A stretch of DNA of 64,000 nucleotides from Anseranas semipalmata (lineage: Eukaryota; Chordata; Aves; Anseriformes; Anseranatidae). Positions 12,045-24,900 of the stretch are shown here, piece by piece (within the stretch, counting starts at the first letter, position 1; every line of letters begins with the position of its first letter). A program made the translations under genes and the position numbers. The stretch spans positions 258,531 through 322,530 of the forward strand of contig VXAA01001965.1 in assembly GCA_013399115.1 (NCBI GenBank), read 5' to 3'. The notes beneath the pieces are model-generated. The model was not told the origin of the DNA. It was given only the letters and a program-made list of their open reading frames with translations, and did not search any database.

Positions 12045-12879
12045 GAGAAATGAAAACTAATTTGGAGCAAAAAAATGTAACTTGGAAAGATCTTTCCTGG
12101 AATGGCTGGCTTCTGTTCCTGAAGGCTTTCCTCCAAACTCCCAGACATAAAACTACACTGTAGAAAGGCATCGTATAAGAGCAATGAAGAAACAGAGAAG
12201 TTTATTTCATACAGTTTCGTCTACTAACTTAAAAAGACAAAATGGATTCTGCAGTCAGAAGGCAAAATATTACGTTTAAATAATGTCAACCCTGTAAAAC
12301 ATATTCCTTAATTTCCCTCACACGTGAACCCCTTTAGGACTACTATGTAGCCATCAAATTAAACCCACAAATGAGCGTTGCTTGGATCCAAGTTTTCCCT
12401 TGCTTGATTCTCTGGGAGTGGAAAGAGACCTGTTGGTCTCTACTCCTCCCTTCCATTTCTCAACTTGTATTGATTTGTTGCAGTGTCAGTGATACAATAC
12501 TTTGTGTTAATCTTTTTTTCTTAATTATCTTTATGTTAGGCTCTGAAACACATGACTTACCTTGCTGAATGCATTCCACACTCATCTGCTCTGAAGTGAT
12601 AGGAAAATATGAAATGTATTTGTCACTAACAATATTTTTGTATCTACCTAATGTAAAACATCCTCAGTTATTGGCTGAAATGTTATACATAAAATATGAA
12701 CAGAAACACAGCAGTAATCATAAGTAGAATAGCAACCAGAGATCTAGCTTCAGGTTTGGGCATCTGTTTTGCAGTATGAAATACCATCCGTTTTGAGACG
12801 CAATCCTGCAACTCACATGAATAAATCTTGACACATGAGATTAGAACAACTGAAATCAATGAATTCCTTTATTCAACCT

Positions 12880-12950
12880 TAACAGACATTGACTTCAATG
12901 AGGAGTGCCTAAGGACATGCAGGGTTTGTTCCAGTGGTCCAGCTTATTTG
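12880..12950 (+). repeat. Old sauropsid interspersed repeat fragment
   Basis: The phrase 'cattgacttcaatgaggagt' followed by 'gcctaaggacatgcaggg' is of the same style as the fragments at 31.65 and 33.24 kb. The family is not assigned. Confidence 0.4.
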
Positions 12951-14734
12951 AATGAGAACTGCAAGACTGGGTTTGCATTGCCTTTCATGAAAACAGTAGT
13001 CCTGATCCTCCTGAAAGCTAAGAGATCTTTATTTTCATCAAAGCCAGATCTTGGTTCACTGCACCAACAAGGCAGGAAAATTACCTTTTTAACTGTATAA
13101 CAACAAGAATTATTAATAAAGTAATAGCAGAACAAGCAAAAAAAATCAGCAAGAAAGGGGTAAGAAGAATAACATTTTCATTAGCCACATGTTGGAAGGG
13201 AAACATTTATATTTGCGCCCTGTCTTGAACACTTTAAAAGCATCATATTCCCACTGAGCTCAAGAAGAGTTAGGTGAGTGCAAATATGGGATGGATGTCT
13301 TGACAAGATGAAGCTGCACAGAAAGAAGAGCTGCAGAAAAGACATTTGTGGCTAGGGAGTTAAACAGGAGGCCACAAAAGAAACTGTAAGCCAAGTTGAT
13401 CTAACTCCTGCAATAGAGAAGGCTGCAGTGGAGAAACTCTACTTCTACTCAATTCCACACCCAGCTTTGGGAAATCTGAGAATTATCTATTCAACAAATG
13501 GTTTATAAAATGTGACTTTATACATACATTTTTACCTTAGGCATAATCTGAAGGCACTTGAATATCTGAACGTCTTCTAGCAAATGTGGACCGATGCTCT
13601 TGATCTGGCTCTAATCCATAGTTCCTATAGCGGAGCTGAAGAAGCCCTCAAGTTTGTCCCACAGAGGGGGTATACCTAATTCTAACCTCAAGATGGACTC
13701 AAAAATACAGTATAAAGGCTTGCCATTCAAGCAAACATCCTGCCAGAGCTTTGTCACTACTTGATGAGTAGACTGTGACTCATACTACAGCTCAGCCACA
13801 GAAATCTGAGCAAACCCACCATTAAGACCACACATGCGCACAAAACACGCAGGAGCTAGGAGATAAAACAGAAAATAGTAAACTCAGATATTTCTCCACT
13901 AGAGCAGGTGGAAAAGTGAGGATGGGGGGGAATGGACAGAACCTGCCACCATCCCTCCACCACTCAATGGATGGGGCCAGGAGGGATTTGGAAAAGGCAG
14001 GAGGGTAAGTACATGCTTCTGGGGAAAATTAACAATAAATTACCTTTTCTTAGGAATAAAGTGGAAATGGGGAAAAAAAGAGATTCCAAGGGGCCCACCT
14101 GAGACTTACTGCCTCCTTACCACCTCTTAATCAGGTCTGTGCTTGCAGTCACAAATCTCATTCAAAACTATGTTTGTTGTAGTAAGCATTAGAAATACAA
14201 CTACCTACCCCCTGCACAGTTGATATAAAAATACTACCTTGATACTGATATTAATTTTAGTGAAAATAATGTTGTTTGTTAATATATTTTAACAATCCTC
14301 TGTAAGGTGGAAGTCTAGACTTCAGAGACAAAAGTGAAGGTATAATGGAATGAAACAGGTTTGACTATTACCTTTGTGCATGCTGCTACAATACAAAAGT
14401 GAACAGAAAACACTAATGCGAAAACCATAGATTTAAAACTACTCCCTCTGGAATCATTTATATGCTATCAGCAGCACAGGCAATTATTTTCTGAATATAT
14501 ACATGTAAAGATCTTTAAAATAAAATAATCATGACAAGGTATGCCAGGGTCAAGGACAAAATACTGTGATGAAAACTACAGCTGAACAAGAATAATTTTC
14601 TCTGCCAAACCAGCCAGAGAAGTTAATCTCTCTAGCTTATCATTTAAAATAAAATTCAATCTCATGTATATTGACATTATATTTATCTTTTGTCACAAAG
14701 ACAGTTGATGTACAGTGGATATGTGGTATTTAAA

Positions 14735-14820
14735 TATCTATATATCTTATGTGCCTACACACATCTACACACATGTAATATCTGTACACACTCAGATATA
14801 TGCACGTACCCACACACTTA
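14735..14820. repeat. Degenerate TA/CA-rich microsatellite segment
   Basis: This is an interrupted mixture of TATA, ACAC and ATATG words. It is probably a decayed compound microsatellite. Confidence 0.6.
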
Positions 14821-15651
14821 CATGTAAGGTTTACTACTAAGTTTTGCTTTAGTCATTCAAATCTGGCTGCTAAACACATGCACACACCGCAGCACACAAC
14901 TGTGCAAGTTGAATCAGCTCCCCAAGGAGCAGAGGCTTGGCTAGCAGATTCCTTAGTTCATTATAATCACTGCTTTCAACCTCTCATTATAGAGAAACTC
15001 TATCACCAGGATTCTTTAGAAACCTGAGGCCAACGACTCTCCATTTAAACTAGCATCACTTAGCTGAAGTCAAAGGTATAACTGAGAGGGCAGTGTTTAT
15101 AGGAAGACCACTTCAACCCAGCAATTTTTAACATTTTTTTTGTAAAGCGTTGATAAGGTTTCAGCTTCCGCTAGATCTGTTAGTACTAAGCACTCTCAAA
15201 CCAATAAGTTCGATATTAACTAAACAGACCTCTTTCTCTCCAGCGTAAAACCACAGGGACTAAAAATAAACCTGTTACAAAATATGTATTCTGTTTATAC
15301 ATATTTACACAGTCCTCAGATCTGAATATATGCAGTACCAGAAGGCTAAAGCCATCTGATGCAGAAGATCAGTAAAACAATCTGTAGGCTCTACAGGGGC
15401 CTGAAAAGGAGCATTTGTCTGGTGGCAAACAACATGATGCAAGACATGTATGGGCTTTAGTTTTGTGAAGGGGAAATAGTTGCATAAGTTGTGTATCTGG
15501 AGTGACTGGCAACGAGCTTGTTCATCCCTGCAGACAAAAGAAGAGAGTATCGTCTCTCCTCTGTGTATTTATTAATATTTCCAAGCTTAGGGCTACCTTC
15601 TTGCTACTCCAGAATTTGACCATTACTTGACTATTTTGGCTTCCTTTTTCC

Positions 15652-15668
15652 TTTTTTTTTTTTTTTTT
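15652..15668. repeat. Poly(T) run of 17
   Basis: This homopolymer run is preceded by a pyrimidine-rich stretch from about 15640. Confidence 0.8.
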
Positions 15669-15878
15669 AAATGTGACTCTGGAGTTTGATTTTGGAGGCA
15701 ATAAAGTCCCCCTTGTTTTCAGTCCTCTGCTTCTCGCAGCCCTGCTTCTCCTGCATGCTCAACACACACGATGTGTCAGCAAAGTGAATATGCTTTTTTG
15801 CTGGTTTTTCTTTCTTTTTTTTTTCCTCCTCACCGAGGAGGAATGCGATGGGGGGAGGAAGAAAGCTGGCAAAGCCTG

Positions 15879-15892
15879 CTGGGAAACGTAGT
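15879..15892. promoter_or_regulatory. ZNF143/Staf-type promoter element
   Basis: The plus strand reads CTGGGAAACGTAGT. Its complement, ACTACGTTTCCCAG, fits the conserved vertebrate promoter motif ACTAYRnnnCCCR exactly. That motif is bound by ZNF143 and is usually within about 100 bases of a transcription start. Nearby CpGs support a promoter role. Confidence 0.6.
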
Positions 15893-17513
15893 CCATCTGC
15901 AGCTGCCTTGGAACAAAAGAGTGCAGGGCTCTGCGTGACCCGGCAGGCGGGGGGACTGGCCAAGGAGACCGTGGGGAAGAGGGAGCAAGGGGGAGCCCAC
16001 ACAAGAGCTCGTTCCTTTTGGTCACATTGGCTTCATTGCTCTTGGGTTTTGGCCAACTGCACGAAAAAAGCCTCACATGCCGCACATGCGGACAGGATAC
16101 TAGATCTGGGCACAGTGGGATGCTAGAGCTGGGACAGGGACCAGGGACACGCCGCTGCTCCGTGGGCTAGGGCTTCAGCAGCAGGAACTGCTGCTCCGAC
16201 TGCTTCGCATCTGCGTCTGGCAGCGAGGGGCTGCCTAACAGGAAAACTTTCACACGGCTTTTTCTTTGTATAGAAGACGTATTTAATTTTAACAGGAGCA
16301 GGAAAAATTCTCCCTTGCATTTGGTTTCATTTTTATGCCTCCAACTTCACATCTCAACAGGAAAACAAAACATTCTTCTCTGCTTTTAACACATTCATTT
16401 AAATAGTCATTCATGTTTCTAAATGAAAAATTTAGTGGTTCTTCCCACTTATTGTTGGTATTTTTAACCCACACCCAGTTGCATGATTACACCCAACACC
16501 ACCACTACCACTTGTCATCCCTTTATTTCTGTATTTATTTTCTACCTAGGAAAAAAATAAAAAATGAAGTAATTTTTTCCTTTCAGCCTCCCGGGCAAGC
16601 AACTGTGGGGGTAGAAAATGCAAATTCTTGGAAGCCCTCTGGGATTTTTTTTAAAGGAAATCAGGTGCTCAGCCTCGTGCATTTAAAGAAGAGGGGCATT
16701 TGCTCTTGACAACGCAAAGGCTTTTGCTGAGGTGTAGACAGGAGTTTTCCTGGCGATTCTTTCACATGCGATTGTAGTGCATACAAGGCAATAGCCCAGA
16801 CCCTCTTTCTCTCGCTTTCTCTTTTGCCTTGGTAATTACTTGAAGTTTCAGCCCCCCCCCACCTTAACCTTGGATCCATAGTTTCTGCTGATGACTCTCT
16901 GCTCCTTTCCTCCAGCACATCAGCTGTTACTTTTCATTTCATGGCTCACTGGTGAAACTCTTGAACTCTTTTCTCTTTACATGTCCAACCTGTTTTCTTC
17001 CCCCAGATGCTTTTGACTTTTCTCAAGGTCTCATCCTTTATTGCACGACAGCCGTGCTCGCTCACTACGGCATGGATGCTCCGTGTGCGCTGCAGCGGGC
17101 TGAGGGGAGGATGTGGGATGCGCTGGGCAGTGGGGAGAGCGCCTGGACTCTGCCTCTTGCCTTACTCTGGGTGGTGGGAGAGGAGGGGGCTCATGGCCGC
17201 AGCTCTCCAAAGGTGGGGGCTTTGTCCTAAAAACCAGGGCTGGCAAAGTGCAGCCAAATTAATCCCTCCACTTACACACCAGCACCGCAGACCTGGGCTT
17301 GCCCAGGACTGCTGTAACTCAAAGCAAGCCAAGAAAGGAACGCTCCACCCCTCCAGGCCCACAGGAATAATTTTACACCCCCCCTCTATCCTTCAATCTG
17401 GCACAAATTGGCTGGCTAAACATTGCACCACCGTCAGATCCCTGCTATTTGTACGCCTGGCGATGCTGCTCCGGCCATAAAGGTGTTAGCAGCAGCGGGG
17501 CTGGGGGTTATGC

Positions 17514-17531
17514 TTTTTTTTTTTTTTTTTT
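17514..17531. repeat. Poly(T) run of 18
   Basis: This is an uninterrupted T run. It could be the tail of a minus-strand retroposition, but no body is recognised. Confidence 0.8.
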
Positions 17532-19695
17532 GGTCTTTTAATAACCAAAGCAGCAAACGGCAGAGACTACATGAAAGGACCGATCAGCAGGCACTCATCG
17601 TGGCTGTGTCAGGTGGGGGAAGGGAGACGCATCCGCCTGATTTAGTGACTGGCTGGGGAAAACACGCTCTGGCTGGGGAAAGGGGCTCCCTGGAGGAAGG
17701 GGAGAGAGGAAGGGTTAGGGAAGGAGCATCTGCCAAGATGAACACACAGCCCTGGAAAGTCACCTCTGCCCCTTGTTCCCTGAATGGGGGCTGCACAAGC
17801 CCCCCCCTCTTGGCCACAGTTTTTGGGGATCCGGGAGTCCACGCCATTGCAGAGGTCCCAGAGCTCCAGCTTGGAAGAAGCCACCAGGGCTGCCACCAAC
17901 TTTGCCGCAGGGCCCCACTGCCACCAGCCTGGCTCCGAGCTTCTCCACACCCCGCAGGCAGGACAAGTGCTGGGTACCACCTCTGCTCCTCAGTTCAGAA
18001 CTGCCCCCATCGTACGTGAATTATAAACCCCGTAGTCAAAAATTAGATTAACGTTGCTTGATTTCCCCCCCTCACACACTGAAAAACACTGCTGCCATTT
18101 TTAATGTGTACTTAAAAACAGGTATTTTCCTGTTAACCAGTATCTTTTCTCCTGTTTCCCAGCCAGCTCTAGTGACTCAGTGTCACTTAGAGATGCTAGC
18201 CCAAGCCACGGCCTGTGAATGGACTACAGGGACAGTCACCATGTTGCCTTCAACCATGGACTTCAGTCAGGAGAAAGCTGCAAGAAGCACTAAGCACACG
18301 ACTGGGAAATTGTCTCCCTGTGGGGCAAAAGGATATTGCAGTGGGGCAATGGTGCTCCACCACGGCAACATGGGCCGGGAGTGCCGAGCTCTGCCACCTC
18401 TCCTGCTTCCATTCACGTGCTCCTGTTCTCCGCCAACACCTCCCCTGCAGCAGTGGCACTTCTGGCTACATCATCAGCCGGTTCAGAGAGCTGATCCAGC
18501 CAACAACTACCCTCTCAGCAAAATAAGTAAATTGCCTTTCAAAGCAGATCTTTCCCCCCCCACGTTCTCATCCCTTTGAAGTACCTATCATTAACACTAG
18601 CCATGGAAAGGTGGTCGCCTGGGGATCCACCAGCTACAAGAAGAAATCCCCTGTTACATCGAAGAAGACACTTTCCTTGCCAGCTTTAAAGAAATTTCAA
18701 TCTCTCCCTTGTTTGTTCCTTTTATCCAGATGTGTAAAGTAGCACATTTCCACATACCAAAGTGCTGCTAAGTGTCATGTATATTAGCAACCTACAGTAC
18801 TTCATTATACTTTATTCTAATTCTGTACCACCCTTAAGATACAGCTGTACTTTGGTGACAAAAATAAGAATTTCTGAACACAGTGTTCAGTACACATGGC
18901 TACAGCGTTCCAAATGGTGACGGCAAGTGCAACCTTTTAGCAGAAATAAATGATAAGAAACAGACTTCTTGTGATTATAACTTAGAGTTAAGAAAAAACT
19001 AACAGGCTTGAATCCACTTGTCAACTGGGTCCAAATAAAGAGTCTCTGACATTTTTAAAAGGGGCAGAAAACCATCTTTCAACTAGTAGACCAGCCCTCT
19101 GCATGCTGTGGAAATAAGTGTGTGTATGATAGATCTAATAATAGGTAGCTGTCATGGTGATGGGTGCCCAGAATAACTAGTATACCCCTCTGCCTCTCTC
19201 TGCTTTCCTCTCAGTCTCCCTCTGATTTACCCTATATGTCCCCCTCAAACTCTCCTCATTGAACCCAGTGGGATTTGGTGCAGACCCAGGACTACCTCAT
19301 CTGGCACCATTTGCACAACCAGATCCTAAAGGGTGACATACCAGCATCAAGTCTAGACTACCAGAATAAATTGGGCATGGGCTGTCTGTGCAGAGGAAAA
19401 TCACACTGACACAATAGCTGAAGAAAATCTCAGAGCTGCTCAGCTTGATGCATGCACAGTGGATGCAAAATTGACGGACACCAGGTCAGGCTGACCACCC
19501 CAGCCTCTCGCTGGTGTTGGAGAAGTGGGAAAGAGTGCAGTAAGAGAACGTGAGAAAATGTGCTGTGGAAATAGGGGTGGGGAAACAGAAAAGTGTAAGA
19601 TTTCCTCTGGAAATCCTAAGGAAATGTCTTTCCCTCTGCAAAGACAAACTTCAGTGTAATCTTTGTATTTTCCTACAAAATCACCCAACTCCTAC

Positions 19696-19728
19696 TTTTT
19701 TCTCTCTTTCTCTCTCTCTCTCTTTTAA
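19696..19728. repeat. (CT)n pyrimidine tract
   Basis: About 33 bases of T and C, mostly CT repeats, end in TTTTAAG. This resembles a splice acceptor tract but the next bases give no supported exon. Confidence 0.75.
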
Positions 19729-21879
19729 GGACATCAGTATTTTTCAGTCATAAAAGAGTCTTTGTAATGTACTCATTTTGTGAGGCCTTTTGTTACCTCC
19801 ATATAATTCTCCCAGACAATTATTATCACAGCCATTGTTACACAATCCAGTTAAAGTACTTCTTTTGCGCCTCCGTCTCTTTCTCCTTCTACAAAATGAA
19901 ATGTTTGAATGAAGAGTTACATTCCTCAAGATAATGAACTCTCCAGAAGAAAGGTAATGGAAAGTACATATTAATTAACAACGCTGAATTGTGGTATGGT
20001 ATTTATATCACATTGAGAGATTAGGAACAGAGAAAAAGAGTTTGGTTTGTTTTCTCTGGCACAGACCTTCTTATTTAAAACAACAAGAACAAAAAAATAA
20101 AATAAAAACCCAAACCATGAACACGCATGCCTTTACTACTCAACTTCTCTGCACAAATAAGTAAGCATATACATTTCCTGCCTGTTGATGACTCCCTAGA
20201 GGGTTCAGTGTCACTGAACACAGACAAGTGAGAAAATTTCAAATCTCCTAGAAGTCTCATAATAACCTACCAAGGACATTTTACTTTGTTTTCTGCATCA
20301 CTGGAATAGACAGTAGAATCACAAAAGCTTTGCTGTATCTAGGTTTGAGGCACCACTGTCCCTCGTGCTTAGACTTGCTAAGGGGCAGAAGAGATGTGCT
20401 TCCTCTCTGTCTGGCTACCGCTCCACACAAAGGAGGCCTGGTCCAAGACTGAATCCAGAAGCAGCTCAGCACAATCAGGTGCAAGCACAAACCTTATCAA
20501 GTTACATTAATTGTATACACTTACTTTTTTCATCCCACATTTCCCAGGCATCCCAGAAAGTCGGTTGCACTGCTGCTGGCAAAACATCCCCCTCTTCTTT
20601 CTGTGAGAAAACCACTCCCTCTGAGGAGCATGTGAAGGACATTTCAGCTCTAGTTCAAAAGAGAACTGCAGTCAATATGACCATTAACTTCCAGAAGTTT
20701 AGATCAGGTTGGTGGCTGAAAGCCTTGTCCACATCACAGAGCATACCGCTCTGCCAACATAATTGTGTTGCTTGTGCTCCCTTGAGCATGCAGCATCCTG
20801 CCATAAGAGTGTAGCTGCAACCACAGTGGTAGTTCTGTCAGGACTGTGGTGTCAGTAGGCCCGACATGCAAAACAGCCTGACATAAATGGGACCAAATTC
20901 ACGTTCACTTAGTAAACCGAAAACCTTCCAGAAGAGGTCTTCAGAACCCAAAGCTGTCAAGTTCTAGGCTGTTTTAGGGTTGTAGTTTCAGCAGCCATGA
21001 GCCATTACTAGCTCTCTCAGTTTATGGGCTTTTTGAACATGGAGAACTTTTCTACTCAAGTTGTCTCAGTTTGTGACACACCTTCAAATGTTTCTTTTCA
21101 TTAAAGTTTGGATTTTTTCCACTAAGTTCCAAGCAGTCAACTCTGTTAAAGCACAACACCAGCAAGAAAAGTCTTTAAGAGCTTTAATTTGTTTCAAACT
21201 TAAACTCAGCTATTTCTTAACCAGAAAAATTTCAAGGTTTGGGAAATGTTCGTGTGCCAAAACCTCCCTATATTTTTTCAATTATACCAATTATTCTGAA
21301 CAAAGATTCTGTCTCTGGTTTATATTCTCATACCGTGCAACAATGATGTGAATATAACATGGACATAAGCCTTCTTTTGCATGTTCACAAAACAGGTAGC
21401 TATTTGTAGCTATACTTTAAAAACTGCATGGTTTCAACCTGGCTTAAACTCTAATTGAAGCCTTGTTTGTGCAGTGGGAAGCAGATACTACTTTCCATTA
21501 TACCAGGCAAATTCTGTGATGTGACTCCAGATTCAAACCAGCATGAAAGAAAGACTCTGGTTTGTTTGAATGCCATAATTACAGTCTTTCTGGCTGAGGA
21601 TGATCCTGATGAGCGTAGCTGCTAAAGACATCAATCTAAATATAGACAAGCTCCATGTGACCGTATGGCAGATGTCAATTTTGCTATTTAAACCCTGCTC
21701 TCCTGTGACTTACAAAGAAGAAATAAGTGATCAGAGGAAGAGGGAGACTCCAAGATCTTACCCATGTAATCATATGCAAAGTTAAATTTCCTTGAAAAAA
21801 GTTGCTAAAATATAGTAACAGTAGCTGAATGACACGGGGAACACAAATCTGAAAACCAGAGTAAAATTATGAATTGAGT

Positions 21880-21960
21880 CACTAGTGAAATGACTTTGAT
21901 CAAGTCACCTCCACCTTAAAAGTATACTTGCCCTTCAAATAAAGGAAGAACAGGATCACG
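21880..21960 (+). mobile_element. MIR-like SINE fragment
   Basis: The words 'atgactttgatcaagtcacc' at 21890-21909 match the MIR block that usually reads as a 'gtgaccttgggcaagtcact' variant. About 80 bases are plausible, and the rest has decayed. Confidence 0.5.
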
Positions 21961-24900
21961 TGCAACTCTGTCCCCCTGGCCTTGGTGTGGAGCCGCTGAC
22001 AGCACTGCCACTTAAAAGAGGAGCTGTATCTCTCCTGTGGCATGACAGCATGGCTCAAATAGAGCAGAGACTGTAGAGATCATGCACCATAGTACCAGGC
22101 CAGAAGTGAAAGCAGGGATAGAAATTAGCATGGACCCTTTCTGGTTTCAGCTGGTGTAGTCACTGCTCTTATCTCCAAGATACACTGCAGCACAGTGATT
22201 TATATTGAAAATAAGTCTAAGAGTAAATAATCAGTAGGTTAAATACTGAAGAAGTGACCCTAAATCTGATGCAACGTAGTAGAATATACCAGTGTTTTTT
22301 TAATCTGTATGCCTTTTAACCTGAATTCCTAGACACAAGAGACAGTAAGCAAAACAGATAAGGCAACTAGCAAAGCCTGTTATTGATCATCTTTATTTTT
22401 TATTTTTTATTTTATCTTTTTTCCTGCTAGGAAATACTGCCCTGAAGCAAATGTCATCTGTAAAACACATCCTATCTATAGGTCAGTTTTAGAAAGAAAC
22501 ACATTGGTTTTCTGTAGAGTAAATTTTGCACTGCCTTATCTATCATTCAAATATATTAATCTCAAAGGGGCGCTAGTCCAGCAGAATTTTCTAGAGTGAT
22601 GGATCCCAAATCAGACCTGGCAAGAGGAGTAGAAGAAAGGATGCTATGGGAAACCCTTGGCAAAGAGAGGAGGAAAATGAGAAATCTTTGTTCTCTCACT
22701 GAGTGGGAAAAATTTCTGTAGGAGTGGTCCTGGATCTGGCCAACATGCTGGCCCTCTGTACAGGGCTGGAGAGTAGAGCAGCTTCTATTTCAAAGGGAAA
22801 GAAGGATCCCTATAGTCCTTTATTTAAAAAAATGAGAAAGGCTAATCTGGTAGAAAAGCAAAATCTTCAGCCCAGTATTTGTATGCAGTTATAGGCTGGA
22901 TTTTGGTAGTATCTAGTAATCCAGTTGAGATGCCCACTACAGACTGTACAAACATGTGATGAGATGAACTGGCCCACAAAGTTCAGAAAAGTTCAGAGTC
23001 CAAGGTGGCAAGGAGCAGAAGGAGGGGACAAAATAAAGAGGGAAGCAAATAGTTCAAAGTTGAGCAATAAATGATAGAAATGAGGCTAGAAGCCAAGACC
23101 TGGGATACAATGCACCTAACCTTAGGCACGAATCTCTGAATTTGCCAACTATTTTGATTGTCTTCAAAGGGAGCCTCAGTCAGTTTAAGCACCTCATGGA
23201 GGGATCTGCAGTTAGGTGGAGAAAGTCTAAAGCCAAATCTTCCATCTCCTAGGCCTGCAACTTCTCTAGTACATCCTAGACTAGTGTACCTACATCTTGT
23301 CTGTATGCACAACAGATCTATAGTGAAATATTTACAATTAAAGTTTAAGGTTTGTAGAGATTTTTGATGAGGCCAGTTGGTAGGCAGAGGTGCAAAAAGG
23401 AGATTCCAGACTTGCTTTGAGTCTCCTCTCACCATTTCTGCATGCCTGTAAAAAGTTGAAAGGATTGAGGAAACTCATCTTTTAATTACAAAAATCCACA
23501 TACATATGCCCTAGTACCTACTGTAAAATATGTCAAGAACCCTTAATACAACACAAAATTGCCAATCCTGCCTACAGTAAGCATAGCATATCAATTGCCT
23601 AGGCAATGTCCTTGGGAAAAGATGTCCCCGTGTCAAAGGAAATCACTCTGTTTAGCTCCTCACTGGAAAGATGACTGTGGAAAGAGGAAGGTCACTTCTC
23701 TCTGCTCCTGCTTTCTTAATTTTTGTTATGTGACCAGTCACGAAGAGGCAGCCTTGTTGGTCAAGTTAGTAAGTGCCAGTTCAGCCCTCAGTGCCTACCC
23801 ACCTGTGCCAGCTTTGGACCTTGTGGGTATGTGAGCATCAGCCACGACACAGGCCTTAGCCCTGCCTCCTCACTCCAGACACTTAAAGCAGCACCTAATA
23901 TGCACCCTGGACCCACAGGAAAAGTCTTGCTTCTGCTATGAAGGGTGTCTGTACTGAGGGTACACAGGGCTAGTGGTTACTCAACAAGAAAAAAAGGAGG
24001 CATGGTGAGAGCCGTGACCACTTATTCAAGACACCATAGGTAATGGTAGCAACAAAAACATGAAGGTGAAGCTTTAATTCTTCCCTACAAAAGACCCGTG
24101 TATTCACGGTGACTGGAGAGATGGACGTGCAGCTCTGGGATGGCACCTTCCCTGGCTTCCTCTCAGTGGGCATGAGCTGCTGAGCCAAGGAAATGTGCCC
24201 GAGAGCAAAACCTACCCACCCAGGTATCTTCATGGACAGTCTAATCCCCTTGCCTTTTTCATACAAGTAATCATGTTGGCTTCATGGAGTAATCAAAAGG
24301 GTTTCCATCAGTGATGTGTGATTTGCCCCTGACAGTGTTGGAAAAGAAAGAAAAAGGACCTTCTGCTGGCTGGCTGTTCCCCAGAGGAATAGAAAATATA
24401 TGATGGCCTCATGGAAATATTTAGGTGTACATCTAGCAGGAGTTCAAACAGAATGTATCCCATTGTATCAGATAACCTAATAAGCTATAGACAGTGTTGA
24501 CATTTGTATTGTTTATTCTTTATGTTTCTTCTATTTTTACCAGCCAGTAAAACAGGCCCTTCTATGGAGAAACTGCTTGATTTTTTTTAAAGCTATTACT
24601 CCATCTTCTAAACATTTTCCAGCACTGATATAAAGTTACTGTTTCCATTCTGATATAAGGTATTTTCATTCCTACTGCATAGTGTTACAGCCTTAATTTT
24701 CCCTATGTTCTACTGCATCATACCCAAGCCTTGATCAGTTGCATGAATGCCAAAGCAAATAAAGTTTCTCTGTGTACTTGACTCAGCTTTATTTCAAAGC
24801 TGTTTTCTTTGATGTACCTTGGGACTGCAAATTTTAACAAGGGACAAGCTTTTACTTGTTATTGGACATCCCTTAAATTTTAGAATATGCTAGCAGAAAA

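Larger units (their letters stand above)
9173..15640. other. AT-rich non-coding stretch
   Basis: No established gene was found. It contains a (TA)n run at 10877-10891, a 22-base A run at 12023-12044, an old repeat fragment at 12880-12950, a mixed TA/CA-rich segment at 14735-14820, and one splice-bounded open frame at 10379-10559 listed separately. Homopolymer A/T runs are frequent. I see no promoter signature. Confidence 0.55.
15641..18600. promoter_or_regulatory. GC-richer block with promoter-like core at 15.87-16.25 kb
   Basis: Between about 15.64 and 18.6 kb the sequence is clearly richer in G and C than its neighbours. At 15,870-16,250 there are roughly twenty CpGs in under 400 bases, a ZNF143-type element at 15879-15892 and an NRF1-like CGCACATGCGG at 16081-16091. 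This makes a small, weak CpG island. It may be a promoter of a gene or non-coding RNA. Long overlapping frames here (17423-18019 and 18058-18579 on plus, for instance) are what high GC gives by chance, and none shows a domain. T runs at 15652-15668 and 17514-17531 bracket the block. No transcription start or direction can be fixed from the sequence. Confidence 0.42.

Noticed and set aside
17423..18579. Long plus-strand frames in the GC-rich block
   Set aside because: Low-complexity, GC-driven frames are open on both strands at once, and one runs through a poly-T tract. No domain is visible.
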